Below are positions 1 through 8,387 of a stretch of 64,000 nt of DNA, in pieces; position 1 is the first letter of the stretch, and each line of letters begins with the position of its first letter. The stretch lies in NCBI GenBank assembly GCA_965656545.1, contig CBFHKZ010000001.1, positions 310,001-374,000 of the forward strand, given 5' to 3'. The notes under the pieces were generated by a model, which saw nothing but the letters and a program-made list of their open reading frames with translations, was not told the origin of the DNA and made no database searches. The position numbers and the translations under genes are program-made. The DNA comes from UBA7446 sp965656545 (GTDB lineage: Bacteria; Bacteroidota; Bacteroidia; Flavobacteriales; Flavobacteriaceae).

Positions 1-820
1 CCATTTGGTTTAAGGCTTGTGTGAGTTGTCGCCCGCGGTCGGTTCTAAAATTAAAGAAGATGACCACGTCGTCTGCCTTAATGCGCCCAGCCGCTAGGTT
101 TCCATTTTCAGGAAGAACTATGGGCTCAATGAACTCGTCTGTGGTGCCAGCGGCGTAGTTGGCCTGCATGGTTTGCGCAAGGTTTTCGGTTTGAGTTCCT
201 GTTCCGTGTACCAAGAGGTCATATGCTTTTTTAACCCGTTCCCAACGTTGATCTCTGTCCATGGCAAAATAACGTCCTATCACACTAGCCAGGTGGGCAT
301 TGGTGGAGGCACAGATTTCCTGCACGCGTGCTAAAAACCCAGCACCAGATTTTGGGTCTACATCACGGCCATCGGTAAAGGCATGCACATAGCTTTTGGG
401 TACGTCGGCTGCTTGTGCGGCTTTCAACAGCCCTTCAAGGTGATTGATGTGTGCGTGTACACCACCATCAGAAACCAGTCCTAAGAAATGTACCGCCTTG
501 TTGTTTGTTTTGGCATACGCAAAGGCGTCTTTGAGTACGGCCTCGTCTTTTAGGGTATTTTGCTCCACCGCCATATTGATTTTAGCCAAATCTTGATAGA
601 CCACCCGACCCGCACCAAGGTTCACGTGTCCTACTTCGCTATTGCCCATTTGTCCTTCGGGAAGGCCAACGTGCATGCCATCTGTGTGGAGTACATTATG
701 GACGGCATTTTGGGAAAGGCTGTCAACAAAAGGGGTATTGGCTTGGGCTACTGCCGAAACCTTTGGGTCTGGAGAGATGCCCCAACCATCTAAAATCATT
801 AAAAGTACGCGCTTGCTCAT
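1..820 (-). CDS. gpmI: 2,3-bisphosphoglycerate-independent phosphoglycerate mutase (N-terminal part, runs off the left edge)
   Basis: Interconverts 3- and 2-phosphoglycerate in glycolysis and gluconeogenesis, using two metal ions and a phosphoserine intermediate. The minus-strand frame opens with MSKRVLLMILDGWG, the alkaline-phosphatase-superfamily metal-binding start (DGWG). It continues through GLPEGQMGNSEVGH, which carries the GNSEVGH catalytic-serine motif, and later GLVSDGGVHAH and HAFTDGRDV, all hallmarks of GpmI. About 273 codons are present of a usual ~505, so the C-terminal part lies outside the window. The start ATG is at 818-820, and a TAnnTTTG box lies 18 nt upstream. Divergent from the thioredoxin-like gene at 950. 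Identification is secure. Confidence 0.97.
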   Translation of the reverse strand, partial: MSKRVLLMILDGWGISPDPKVSAVAQANTPFVDSLSQNAVHNVLHTDGMHVGLPEGQMGNSEVGHVNLGAGRVVYQDLAKINMAVEQNTLKDEAVLKDAFAYAKTNNKAVHFLGLVSDGGVHAHINHLEGLLKAAQAADVPKSYVHAFTDGRDVDPKSGAGFLARVQEICASTNAHLASVIGRYFAMDRDQRWERVKKAYDLLVHGTGTQTENLAQTMQANYAAGTTDEFIEPIVLPENGNLAAGRIKADDVVIFFNFRTDRGRQLTQALNQM

Positions 821-837
821 AGGTCTACGTTATGTTG

Positions 838-845
838 CAAAGATA
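838..845 (-). promoter_or_regulatory. Bacteroidota -7 box for gpmI
   Basis: The minus strand reads TATCTTTG, an exact match to the TAnnTTTG -7 consensus of Bacteroidota sigma-A promoters, 18 nt before the gpmI ATG. No clear -33 TTTG is visible at the expected distance. Confidence 0.55.
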
Positions 846-890
846 CTGTAAAGGGGAATGTTTGCGAAGGGATTTTTTAGATTCAATTTT

Positions 891-914
891 TTTGTTTAGT
901 TTTAGCTAAACAAA
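891..914. repeat. Perfect 9-bp inverted repeat in the gpmI/thioredoxin-like intergenic region
   Basis: TTTGTTTAG at 891-899 and CTAAACAAA at 906-914 are perfect reverse complements around a 6-nt spacer; the inner TTTAGCTAAA is itself palindromic. It lies 36 nt before the plus-strand gene. It could be an operator or a hairpin. It has no GC-rich stem and is not a standard terminator. Confidence 0.5.
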
Positions 915-949
915 CCCTGAATTTGTGATTTTTTATTTTAATATCACAC

Positions 950-1777
950 ATGAAACTTTTTAAATATTTGTTGTTAATTCTGGTTTATCTTGTTGCAGGT
1001 TTCTTGTTTGATGGAAATCATGTCTGGATGATTTTAACCACCTTAGGGAGTGCTTTTATCGTATGTTCTTATTTTTTGCTTAAAGTCAATATAAAATCTT
1101 GGCGAAATGAAGTTATAAAGATTTTACTACCATTGTTTGTGCTGTTAGTCATCACGTCTGTTAACTCTAGTTTTTATTATTCATTAACGTATCTAATTTT
1201 CTTGCCAATAATTGGATTGTTGTCATACTGGTTTGTAAAAAAGCAAAGAATAACAAGGGTTATGACTAGTGTACTGGTTATTGTCTTTGCCATTTTTATC
1301 TTTTTACCTAATCAAATGGCACTCTTTAATCAAAGTAAAATAAGTGGAACTATTCCTTATGTTGAACTTGATTTAACTGATGAGAATGGACAAGCTGTTT
1401 CTTTTGATGCAAGCAAAACAGTTGTTTTGGATTTTTGGACTACTAAATGTGGTATCTGTTTTAAGAAATTTCCAGCATATGAAGATGTATTTGAACATTA
1501 TAAGGACGATGTGCGTGTTGAAGTATACGCTGTTAATGTTCCTCTCAAAACAGATGTTTTTTCAGAGACATTGGAGAGGTTTCAAAAATTAAGTTACGAA
1601 TTTCCAACACTTTTTTTGACTAACAGCCATAGTTTAAAAGAGAAATATAATATTGACGGATATCCACATATTTTAATCATTAAAAATCGACAAGTTGAAT
1701 ACAGTGGAGGTATGGAAACGTCACCTTTTATTTTTGTAAATAATCTTTATTCTAAAATAAATAACACCTTAAAATAA
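950..1777 (+). CDS. Membrane-anchored thioredoxin-like (TlpA-type) protein
   Basis: Likely thiol-disulfide oxidoreductase acting outside the cytoplasmic membrane. The N-terminal ~125 residues form about four hydrophobic segments (roughly 4-20, 24-45, 57-95 and 105-120). A thioredoxin fold of about 140 residues follows. Its redox motif CGIC (Cys167, Cys170) lies in the context LDFWTTKCGIC. A cis-Pro-like GYPHILI appears near residue 250, as in TlpA/ResA proteins. The N-terminal membrane part is not a recognised DsbD or MauE domain. The gene is noticeably AT-rich compared with gpmI and stands alone, which may indicate later acquisition. The redox role is inferred from the motif; the substrate is unknown. 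Confidence 0.75.
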   Translation: MKLFKYLLLILVYLVAGFLFDGNHVWMILTTLGSAFIVCSYFLLKVNIKSWRNEVIKILLPLFVLLVITSVNSSFYYSLTYLIFLPIIGLLSYWFVKKQRITRVMTSVLVIVFAIFIFLPNQMALFNQSKISGTIPYVELDLTDENGQAVSFDASKTVVLDFWTTKCGICFKKFPAYEDVFEHYKDDVRVEVYAVNVPLKTDVFSETLERFQKLSYEFPTLFLTNSHSLKEKYNIDGYPHILIIKNRQVEYSGGMETSPFIFVNNLYSKINNTLK

Positions 1778-1812
1778 TTTAAAGGTTTTTTTTTGGTTAA
1801 TCCTAACCTCTG

Positions 1813-2361
1813 CTAGTCTTTTAATCTAAAATAAGCCTCCATATAATTGGCGGTATTCAAATACTCTTTTTGGAGGTTGCGTAAATAAAGCAGGTTAGCT
1901 TTCCGTTTCTCATGCTCTTGGTCAAGTGCGTCTTGCCCTTTTAAATCGGTTAGCGTAATAATGACAAACCACTTCTCCCACCTACTGCTGTAAAAACTGC
2001 TGAAAAATCCATGGCTTTCGACTCCTTCATTTGACAATACAAGGTCTAAAATAAAAGGTACAAAATTCACGGTGTTTGTGGCACGGCTGCGCTCATAGAC
2101 ATTCATGATGTAGGGTTTTTTGTCAATCCACAGGGGAATTTTGCGATCTATTCCCGGCAGCTGGTATTTGGTATTGATGAACGTATAGAATTCATCCGCC
2201 TCTTTGGGGTCTTCAAAAATAAATCCCTGCTGTTTGGGTAAATCACGCTTAAAGCGTTTGGCCAGTTTAACCTTATCCGTTTTGATGTTGGGCGCAAAGC
2301 TCAACGGGATACAGCTTGTAAAAAAAGCAAATAGCAATAGGCATACAAGTAGGTGTTTCAT
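1813..2361 (-). CDS. Hypothetical lipoprotein
   Basis: A 182-residue protein with a lipoprotein signal: a hydrophobic stretch MKHLLVCLLLFAFF followed by TSC, placing the acylated Cys at residue 17. The rest is a soluble alpha/beta-looking domain with a charged C-terminal segment (residues ~140-182) rich in Glu, Lys and Arg. I do not recognise a family. It ends 35 nt after the convergent thioredoxin-like gene and is followed upstream by the VanY-type peptidase on the same strand (28 nt apart), so the two may be co-transcribed. Probable location is the periplasmic or outer-membrane leaflet. Confidence 0.7.
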   Translation of the reverse strand: MKHLLVCLLLFAFFTSCIPLSFAPNIKTDKVKLAKRFKRDLPKQQGFIFEDPKEADEFYTFINTKYQLPGIDRKIPLWIDKKPYIMNVYERSRATNTVNFVPFILDLVLSNEGVESHGFFSSFYSSRWEKWFVIITLTDLKGQDALDQEHEKRKANLLYLRNLQKEYLNTANYMEAYFRLKD

Positions 2362-2389
2362 TGCTCCATATTGGCAAAAGCTATGCCAA

Positions 2390-3097
2390 CTAAAGAGGGG
2401 ACACTGTTAATTTGACGTTAATTCCTTTAACGAAAGTGTTGTAATAATCATCCCAAAAATCACGATCAATATGTTCACTTCCCCTAACCCCAACTGACTT
2501 AAAATAGGCAAAGGCCATGCGTGAATTATAGCCGTTGAGAAAGGCTTTTGCCTCGGGCAAATAACTGTAATGCCAAGGCTCGTATGAAAAGCCCGTGCGG
2601 GCATTATCATTGGTGTATACCAGATAAAACCCATAGCGGTGGGCGTTGGCTTCCATCCATTTGTGAAGGGGTGCAAAAGGGCCGTTGTTGTGAAATTTAC
2701 TGGGTACCAACAGCCGTCTTTCGTTTTTAACATTTCCATCCGTAATGTCTATGTCTGTTCCCCAGTGGTGGCGCGAGGTACCTGGAATGGTGGAGTATTT
2801 TAGGATACGCGCAATGGCCGCTTCGGGTGACAGGCCTTCGGCGGTGTAACGCTCGAATTTGTCTTCCCATATATACTGCTGTCTCTCAAACGACCTATAT
2901 GCCGATACCAATTGGATGTCAATACCATCTTTTAAGGCGGCCGCTTGCATGGCACTAAAAGCAGTTGCCGTTTTGGGTGTTAGTTTATGTGTTTCAAATG
3001 TGCTTAGATGGCTGTTTTCTTTGCCCATCAGTTGCACAATATTCACTTGGGCAATGGACCAGTGGCATAAGATCAATAATAGAAATGTTAGTCGCAT
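2390..3097 (-). CDS. M15-family D-alanyl-D-alanine carboxypeptidase (VanY-like)
   Basis: Predicted zinc D,D-carboxypeptidase trimming peptidoglycan stem peptides in the periplasm. It starts with a Sec signal peptide (MRLTFLLLILCHWSIAQ). The M15B signature SxHxxGxxxD appears as SRHHWGTDID, with His110 and Asp117 as likely zinc ligands. The second signature EPWHYSY near residue 200 provides the catalytic Glu and third ligand His. An upstream LVSAYRSF motif matches the family's substrate-binding segment. The length of 235 residues is normal for this family. Its start overlaps the 3' end of the GNAT gene by 10 nt, so both are probably in one transcript. Confidence 0.88.
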   Translation of the reverse strand: MRLTFLLLILCHWSIAQVNIVQLMGKENSHLSTFETHKLTPKTATAFSAMQAAALKDGIDIQLVSAYRSFERQQYIWEDKFERYTAEGLSPEAAIARILKYSTIPGTSRHHWGTDIDITDGNVKNERRLLVPSKFHNNGPFAPLHKWMEANAHRYGFYLVYTNDNARTGFSYEPWHYSYLPEAKAFLNGYNSRMAFAYFKSVGVRGSEHIDRDFWDDYYNTFVKGINVKLTVSPL

Positions 3098-3525
3098 AGG
3101 TTTTTAGTCATTTTGAAGTGGGTTCCGCCATAGGGCAATTCAAATGCATCGCCTTGTTTTTGGTAGCCGCAAGATGCGTAAAAGGGGATGGCTATTAATC
3201 GGGCATTCATCCAAACGCTGTTGTGGTCTAAATCTGCCACCAGCGCTTCGGCTTTGGCAAGCAGTTGCTTGCCTATGCCTTCTCCTTGATGATGCGTCAG
3301 CACCGCCATGCCTCTCAGTTGTACATCTTTGCTGTTTGGCAGCAATGTCAATACACCAACGGCTTTGTTTTCGAGATATGCAGCTAAGTGTATGGTTTTG
3401 CTGTCTTCGTCTCGATCAAAAGCACAACTTTCAAGGGGCAATCCATTGCGCAGTACAGGATGACGCACTGCATAAGTGTCTGTTGCGTTAATTTGTTTAA
3501 ATTGTATGTTTGTATGCTTTTGCAA
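3088..3525 (-). CDS. GNAT-family N-acetyltransferase (TTG start)
   Basis: A 145-residue protein with the GNAT fold: beta strands ending in VLTLLP, the pantetheine-binding segment QLRGMAVLTHHQGEGIGKQL (R/QxxGxG/A equivalent HHQGEGIGK), and a C-terminal FYASCGYQKQGD typical of small-molecule acetyltransferases. The substrate cannot be named. The start must be TTG at 3525: the only later in-frame Met lies after the first conserved strands. Its start is separated by only 8 nt from the divergent second GNAT gene, so each promoter would lie inside the other's coding region. It overlaps the VanY-type gene downstream. Confidence 0.85.
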   Translation of the reverse strand: MQKHTNIQFKQINATDTYAVRHPVLRNGLPLESCAFDRDEDSKTIHLAAYLENKAVGVLTLLPNSKDVQLRGMAVLTHHQGEGIGKQLLAKAEALVADLDHNSVWMNARLIAIPFYASCGYQKQGDAFELPYGGTHFKMTKNLCD

Positions 3526-3533
3526 CTGCAGTT

Positions 3534-3965
3534 ATGGAAATTGATTTTAGATATTTAAATGTAGGGAATATCCCTGAAATTTTGCCATTGATGCAAGATT
3601 TTACGGGTCATAAATATTCCGATTCCACACATAGCAGCCGCTTTGTTGCCATGTTCCAACACGAATATGACTGTATTGGCTTTTATGACAATGATCATTT
3701 GATTGGTCTTTGCGGACTCTGGTATCAAACCCGGCACTATTCGGGAAAGAGTTGTGAGTTAGACCACCTCTATATAAAGCCTGCATATCAAGGGCAAGGC
3801 CTGGGTACTCGTTTTATCGATTGGATTGGGGGCAAACTCCAGAAGGAGGGTTATGAAGCATTGGAATTAAATGCCTACAAAGAAAATGTTGCCTCACACC
3901 GACTCTATGCCCGTGAAGGCTTTGAGCACCTTGGTTTCCACTTCGTCAAGCGTTTGGGCGAATAG
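3534..3965 (+). CDS. GNAT-family N-acetyltransferase
   Basis: A 143-residue acetyltransferase. Visible GNAT features are LDHLYIKPAYQGQGLGTRF (strand beta4 plus acetyl-CoA loop QGQGLG), LELNAYKENVASHRLYARE and the terminal GFEHLGFHFVKR. I chose ATG 3534 (MEIDFRYLNVGN) over the upstream ATG at 3510. The earlier start would overlap the divergent GNAT gene, and the added eight residues do not belong to the fold. The substrate is unknown. It begins a plus-strand series leading to the regulatory-domain protein and DUF6702 gene, but a gap of 86 nt makes co-transcription uncertain. Confidence 0.85.
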   Translation: MEIDFRYLNVGNIPEILPLMQDFTGHKYSDSTHSSRFVAMFQHEYDCIGFYDNDHLIGLCGLWYQTRHYSGKSCELDHLYIKPAYQGQGLGTRFIDWIGGKLQKEGYEALELNAYKENVASHRLYAREGFEHLGFHFVKRLGE

Positions 3966-4051
3966 CGTATATTTGTTAAGTAAGTAATGCTAATTGGATG
4001 TCAAATCTGATAGAAACGTTTCTTGCTATAGCCAACCCAAAGTATCTTTAT

Positions 4052-4780
4052 ATGCGACAGCTTTTTGTTTTTTTACTTTTTGCGCCAATGCTCATGGCAC
4101 AAACCGATTACCGAACTTGGCTCAGAGGTAAGATTCTATACCAAAATCAAAATGTGATTGCTGCCAATGTGGTTAACACGACCACCAAGGAGGCTACGAT
4201 CTCAGATAACAATGGCGACTTTGCCATTCAAGTGATGATGGGCGACGAGTTGGTTTTTACCTCGTTGCAGTATCAAATTCGTGTAGTCAAAATAACAAAG
4301 GAAATCCTGCAGCGCGGTCGCCTTGTTATTGATGTAAACGAAAAGATAACAGCACTCGAAGAGGTGGTGGTTACGCCAGAACAGCGGCAGAAATTTTTAG
4401 ACCTCCGATCTGAAGAATTTAAGAAGTTTGACTATGAGCGTGACCGCTCCACACGATTAGAAAATGAGTTGATGAACAAAGACCAACTTACAAATGGCGT
4501 GAACTTCGTCAGTGTTTTTAAGGCGCTTTACCGCATGGTCGAAAACAAAGACAAAGCAAAAGACAAGACCTACGCACTCAAGCCAAGTGAGGTCATACGC
4601 CAACTCTATGATGATAGCTTTTTTAAAGAGCAACTAAATATCGAAAAAGACAAAATAGGGTTGTTTTTGTTGTATTGCGACGACGAGGTCAACACCAAAG
4701 AACTACTCGAAGAGAAATCTGATTTTGAAATCATGGATTTCTTGATTAAAACCAGTGAAAAGTTTAATAAAAACAATTGA
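4052..4780 (+). CDS. Secreted protein with CarboxypepD_reg-like domain
   Basis: A 242-residue exported protein. The start at 4052 gives a clean signal peptide (MRQLFVFLLFAPMLMAQ); the in-frame ATG at 3998 would add 18 residues ahead of it. After cleavage comes a carboxypeptidase-regulatory-like beta-sandwich: LRGKILYQNQNVIAANVVN, then SDNNGDFAIQV and FTSLQYQ, ending in LEEVVVTPE. This resembles the TonB-receptor N-terminal extension domain but without a barrel. The C-terminal ~130 residues are helical and charged. Its TGA stop overlaps the next ATG (TGATG), so it is translationally coupled to the DUF6702 gene. Function unknown; such proteins are common in Flavobacteriaceae next to M1 peptidases. 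Confidence 0.8.
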   Translation: MRQLFVFLLFAPMLMAQTDYRTWLRGKILYQNQNVIAANVVNTTTKEATISDNNGDFAIQVMMGDELVFTSLQYQIRVVKITKEILQRGRLVIDVNEKITALEEVVVTPEQRQKFLDLRSEEFKKFDYERDRSTRLENELMNKDQLTNGVNFVSVFKALYRMVENKDKAKDKTYALKPSEVIRQLYDDSFFKEQLNIEKDKIGLFLLYCDDEVNTKELLEEKSDFEIMDFLIKTSEKFNKNN

Positions 4781-5271
4781 TGCGTTTTTTGTTTTTTGTA
4801 TGCCTGTTGCCTCTTTTTTCTGCTTCTACGCATAAGTACTATGTGAGCACTACGGATATGTTTCTTAAGCCCGAGCAAAATCAAATACAGCTGGTCGTAC
4901 GCATTTTTACCGATGACTTTACTGCTTCGCTTTCTCGCTTCGCTTCCACTGAAATAAAACTAGATCCAGACGAGCTTTCAGAAACAGTTATTTCTGGGCA
5001 TATGTCTGCCTATTTTCAGCAGCATTTTCAGCTCAAATCCCCCAATAATCCAGCCGTTTTTTCTTTTGTTGGTTGGGAGTATAAGCAAGATCAGACCGTC
5101 TTATATGCCTCTTTTGATTCGCTTCCAGAAATGACTCAATTGGAGTGGTCCAATACCTTTCTGATGGACGTCTTCCCTGACCAGAAAAATATAGTAACTC
5201 TTTCGACATCAGCAGGAAAGAAAAGTTATTTGCATACCAAAGACCGCATTTTTGCTAAATACAGTTTTTAA
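4780..5271 (+). CDS. DUF6702-family protein
   Basis: A 163-residue protein with a short signal peptide (MRFLFFVCLLPLFSASTHKYYVS). The start is the ATG at 4780 overlapping the previous stop; the in-frame TTG three bases earlier is a less likely start. The mature part begins with the HKYYVSTTDM strand and contains RIFTDDFTASL and VGWEYKQDQTVLYASF, the pattern I associate with the DUF6702 family that recurs in Bacteroidota before M1 aminopeptidases. No catalytic motif is visible. It is probably periplasmic. The gene order regulatory-domain protein, DUF6702, M1 peptidase suggests a shared role in peptide processing, which is inference. Confidence 0.75.
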   Translation: MRFLFFVCLLPLFSASTHKYYVSTTDMFLKPEQNQIQLVVRIFTDDFTASLSRFASTEIKLDPDELSETVISGHMSAYFQQHFQLKSPNNPAVFSFVGWEYKQDQTVLYASFDSLPEMTQLEWSNTFLMDVFPDQKNIVTLSTSAGKKSYLHTKDRIFAKYSF

Positions 5272-5312
5272 TTTTCCGACAATCCAATATATTTATACAA
5301 AATCCCTTTAAA

Positions 5313-7496
5313 ATGAAATGTACTTCAATACTCACCTCAATCTTAACCCTTTCTTTTGCTATTGCTTTTGCGCAAGAAACTACCACGCCACAGGGACATA
5401 CCAACCAAAATAAGTTTCGACAACTGTATAACGAATTGGCTACGCCAAATGCTTACAGGACAGCCTCGGGTGCGCCAGGCCCTGCGTACTATCAGCAGCA
5501 GGCAGATTACGTTATGGAGCTCACGCTAAATGATGACACCCAAGAATTGTTTGGCGATCAGACGGTTACCTACACCAACAATTCACCCGAAACGCTATCT
5601 TATTTGTGGCTACAGCTTGATCAAAATGTTCGTGCCCGTGATGGCCAATCTTTTGACCGACTTGATAATGGAAACGACTACTACGGAACCCAGCGTGCTG
5701 TTGGTCCTGGCTTTGTCAACGCCTACATATTGGAAGAAAAATTTGATGGCGGTTTTAAAATAGATTTGCTGCAAGACACAAATGGTATGGATTTGCCATA
5801 TACGGTGCATCAGACCATGATGCGTATAGACTTGCCAACGCCATTGGCGTCTGGAACGGCTATTTCGTTCCGTCTTAAATGGCACTACAATATTCCCAAC
5901 CGTCAGTTTTGGGATGCGCGTTCTGGTTATGAATACTTTATAAAAGACGACAACTACGCTTATTTTATAGCGCAGTTTTTCCCTCGTATGGCTGTCTACA
6001 ACGATGTTGAAGGCTGGCAAAACCAACAGTTTTGGGGCAATGGTGAGTTTGCGCTCCCTTTTGGCGACTATGATGTAAAAATCACGGTTCCCGATGATCA
6101 TATCGTGGAGTCTACAGGTGTGTTGGAAAACCGTAAGGCGGTTTATTCATCAACCATGATGAAGCGTTTTAGGGAAGCAAAAAAATCATACGACGAACCT
6201 GTGTTTATTGTAACACAAGACGAAGCTGAGGCCAATGAAAAAAGCACGCCCACAGGAACCAAGACATGGCATTTTACGGCAAAAAACGTACGTGATTTTG
6301 CTTTTGCTTCGTCGCGTAAGTTTATTGTTGACATGATGAATGTAGACGTCAACGGGAACGATGTAATGGCTGTTTCGGTTTATCCTAAAGAAGGGAACCC
6401 ACTGTGGGAGCAATGGTCTACCAAGACAGTGGCGAGTGCATTAAAGTCATATTCGAAAATGACCTTTGATTACCCCTATCACAAAGCGGTATCCGTTCAC
6501 GCCGATGATGTGGGAATGGAGTACCCGATGATTTGTTTCAATTTTGGACGCCCGGACGAAAACGGAAATTACAGCGACCGCACCAAGTTTGGCATGATAG
6601 GCGTTATTATTCATGAGGTGGGTCACAATTTCTTTCCCATGATTGTGAATTCAGACGAACGCCAATGGGGCTGGATGGATGAGGGCTTAAATTCTTTTGT
6701 GCAGATTATTGCCGAGCAGGATTTTGGAAAGGCACACCCAGATGCAATCCCAGGAATGGATCATTATCCTTCCGATGATATGGATCCGCAGAATATAGTA
6801 CCTTATATGTCAGGCGATCAAGATTTTATTGCGCCGATTATGGCCAATCCCGAAAACGTATATCAACTTGGACCCAATGCGTACAGCAAACCAGCAACCG
6901 CCCTAAATATTCTTAGAGAAACGGTCATGGGGCGCGAATTGTTCGATCATGCCTTTAAGACCTTTTCACAACGCTGGATGTTTAAACACCCAACACCTGA
7001 AGACTTCTTCCGTACCATGGAAGATGCTTCGGCTTTTGATTTGGATTGGTTCTGGCGCGGATGGTTTTTTACCACAGATGTTGTGGATATGGGTGTAACT
7101 GGCGTTAAGGACATCAAAAAATTTGATGATGATATGCGTTATTTCTCGCGTTATTTCACCAATAGTTTACGGAATTTAACACCTGATGCGTTTAAGAACC
7201 GCAAGGAGCCTAAGAAATTTTATAAGGTTACTTTTGAAAAACCAGGTGGTATTCCAATGCCGCTTATTGTCGAGTATGCCTATGCTGATGGCACCAAAGA
7301 GCGCAAGACCTATCCTGCGCAAGTATGGCGCAAAAGTGATCGTGAGGTAAGCAAGTATATTGCTACAGACAAGGAAATCGTCGGCGTGCTGGTTGATCCT
7401 GACAACGCCACGGCAGATATCAACAAGGATAACAACGCTTGGCCTAAGACACTGGAAGAAAACGACTTCGAGAAGTTTAAAAAGCAACAGAACTAA
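5313..7496 (+). CDS. Exported M1-family zinc metallopeptidase
   Basis: A gluzincin aminopeptidase of 727 residues. It opens with a signal peptide (MKCTSILTSILTLSFAIAFAQ). The N-terminal beta domain (LTLNDDTQELFGDQTVTYTN) is typical of M1 enzymes. Zinc ligands are His434 and His438 in HEVGHNF and Glu457 in MDEGLNSF; Glu435 is the catalytic base. A canonical GxMEN exopeptidase motif is replaced by GMEYPMI, as in the related cold-active or TAF2-like branch, so strict aminopeptidase specificity is not certain. The C-terminal helical part contains YSKPATALNILRE and FWRGWFFTTD. It follows the DUF6702 gene after 41 nt and ends 8 nt before a strong terminator. Confidence 0.92.
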   Translation: MKCTSILTSILTLSFAIAFAQETTTPQGHTNQNKFRQLYNELATPNAYRTASGAPGPAYYQQQADYVMELTLNDDTQELFGDQTVTYTNNSPETLSYLWLQLDQNVRARDGQSFDRLDNGNDYYGTQRAVGPGFVNAYILEEKFDGGFKIDLLQDTNGMDLPYTVHQTMMRIDLPTPLASGTAISFRLKWHYNIPNRQFWDARSGYEYFIKDDNYAYFIAQFFPRMAVYNDVEGWQNQQFWGNGEFALPFGDYDVKITVPDDHIVESTGVLENRKAVYSSTMMKRFREAKKSYDEPVFIVTQDEAEANEKSTPTGTKTWHFTAKNVRDFAFASSRKFIVDMMNVDVNGNDVMAVSVYPKEGNPLWEQWSTKTVASALKSYSKMTFDYPYHKAVSVHADDVGMEYPMICFNFGRPDENGNYSDRTKFGMIGVIIHEVGHNFFPMIVNSDERQWGWMDEGLNSFVQIIAEQDFGKAHPDAIPGMDHYPSDDMDPQNIVPYMSGDQDFIAPIMANPENVYQLGPNAYSKPATALNILRETVMGRELFDHAFKTFSQRWMFKHPTPEDFFRTMEDASAFDLDWFWRGWFFTTDVVDMGVTGVKDIKKFDDDMRYFSRYFTNSLRNLTPDAFKNRKEPKKFYKVTFEKPGGIPMPLIVEYAYADGTKERKTYPAQVWRKSDREVSKYIATDKEIVGVLVDPDNATADINKDNNAWPKTLEENDFEKFKKQQN

Positions 7497-7503
7497 AACG
7501 AAA

Positions 7504-7529
7504 ACCAGCCTTAGGGCTGGTTTTTTTTT
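7504..7529 (+). terminator. Rho-independent terminator after the M1 peptidase gene
   Basis: The stem ACCAGCC and GGGCTGGT around a TTA loop is followed by a run of nine T. It closes the 3534-7496 plus-strand series before the convergent M48 gene. Confidence 0.92.
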
Positions 7530-7562
7530 GATATAATTTTATTTGTACGCTGAAATGATAGG

Positions 7563-8387
7563 CTATAAAGCAGCCTTAATCTCTTCCCAATTTAGATTAA
7601 AAGGAATTTCTTTAAACGTTTCATCTACTTCGTGATTTAAGGATGCTTTAATTCTGGTGTTGTTGTGTGGATGCGTCATGACCAATTCAATATTCTCATC
7701 ATAGGCCAAGTTTTCTCGGTTTAGTTTTCTAAAAAAAGAGGCTATTGATTTTGGTGATATGCTGGCATCTTCTAGCAGGTTTAAGGCAAACTGATCTGCC
7801 TCTTTTTCCTGTGACCTGCTAAAACCAGAAGAAATAAGTGTTTGGTATAAATCGGATAAGAGCACGGTATCTCCACCTGTCATGATTGAAAACAAGACCG
7901 ATAGACCAAACTCTCTTGCCAATCTGTCAACCGTGTGTCGTTTTTCAACGTGTCCCATTTCATGTGCCAATACGGCTGCTAACTGTTCTGGCGAATCGCA
8001 AAATGATATCAGCCCACTGAACACATAAATGTTTCCCCCAGGAATGGTAAACGCATTTATTTGAGCGTTGTCCAAAACTATTATGTTATAGTCATACTCC
8101 GATGTTGGGATTTGTTCCTGTAAGCGTTTGCCAACAGCCCACATCATGGAGTCTATGGTTTTGTTTGTCAACGGTTTTTTATATTGAGATGAGATGATAT
8201 ACTCGTCAATCAGTTCACCCAAAGCAATTTCTTGTTCATATGAAATCAGGCTTACTTTTTCGTTCGAATAAAACCATTTGGTTTTTTTGTCTTCGGAGAG
8301 TAAGTTTATTCCAACATAAAAGAGGATAAAAATTCCGCCGAAAATCCCCAGTGATTTTAAGCCATCGAGAAGTATTTTTTCCTTCAT
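7563..8387 (-). CDS. M48-family membrane-associated zinc metalloprotease
   Basis: A 274-residue Zn endopeptidase of the HtpX/Oma1/BepA-like class. A single N-terminal membrane segment (residues ~10-30) is followed by the protease domain. His142 and His146 in HEMGH bind zinc with Glu143 as base, and a third ligand Glu sits in SRSQEKEADQFAL. The preceding NAFTIPGGNIYVFSGL is the conserved M48 core. Such enzymes degrade misfolded membrane or envelope proteins. The start overlaps the end of the DUF4870 gene by 4 nt (ATGA), giving a three-gene module DUF4389-DUF4870-M48. The protein substrate is unknown. Confidence 0.9.
   Translation of the reverse strand: MKEKILLDGLKSLGIFGGIFILFYVGINLLSEDKKTKWFYSNEKVSLISYEQEIALGELIDEYIISSQYKKPLTNKTIDSMMWAVGKRLQEQIPTSEYDYNIIVLDNAQINAFTIPGGNIYVFSGLISFCDSPEQLAAVLAHEMGHVEKRHTVDRLAREFGLSVLFSIMTGGDTVLLSDLYQTLISSGFSRSQEKEADQFALNLLEDASISPKSIASFFRKLNRENLAYDENIELVMTHPHNNTRIKASLNHEVDETFKEIPFNLNWEEIKAAL

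Noticed and set aside
1794..1808. GGTTA/TAACC hairpin after the thioredoxin-like gene as a terminator
   Set aside because: The stem is only 5 bp and the T-run lies before it on the plus strand, so it does not fit a terminator in that direction.
5610..6101. 163-codon minus-strand frame inside the M1 peptidase
   Set aside because: It is antisense to the conserved M1 N-terminal domain and has no start context or family motif.
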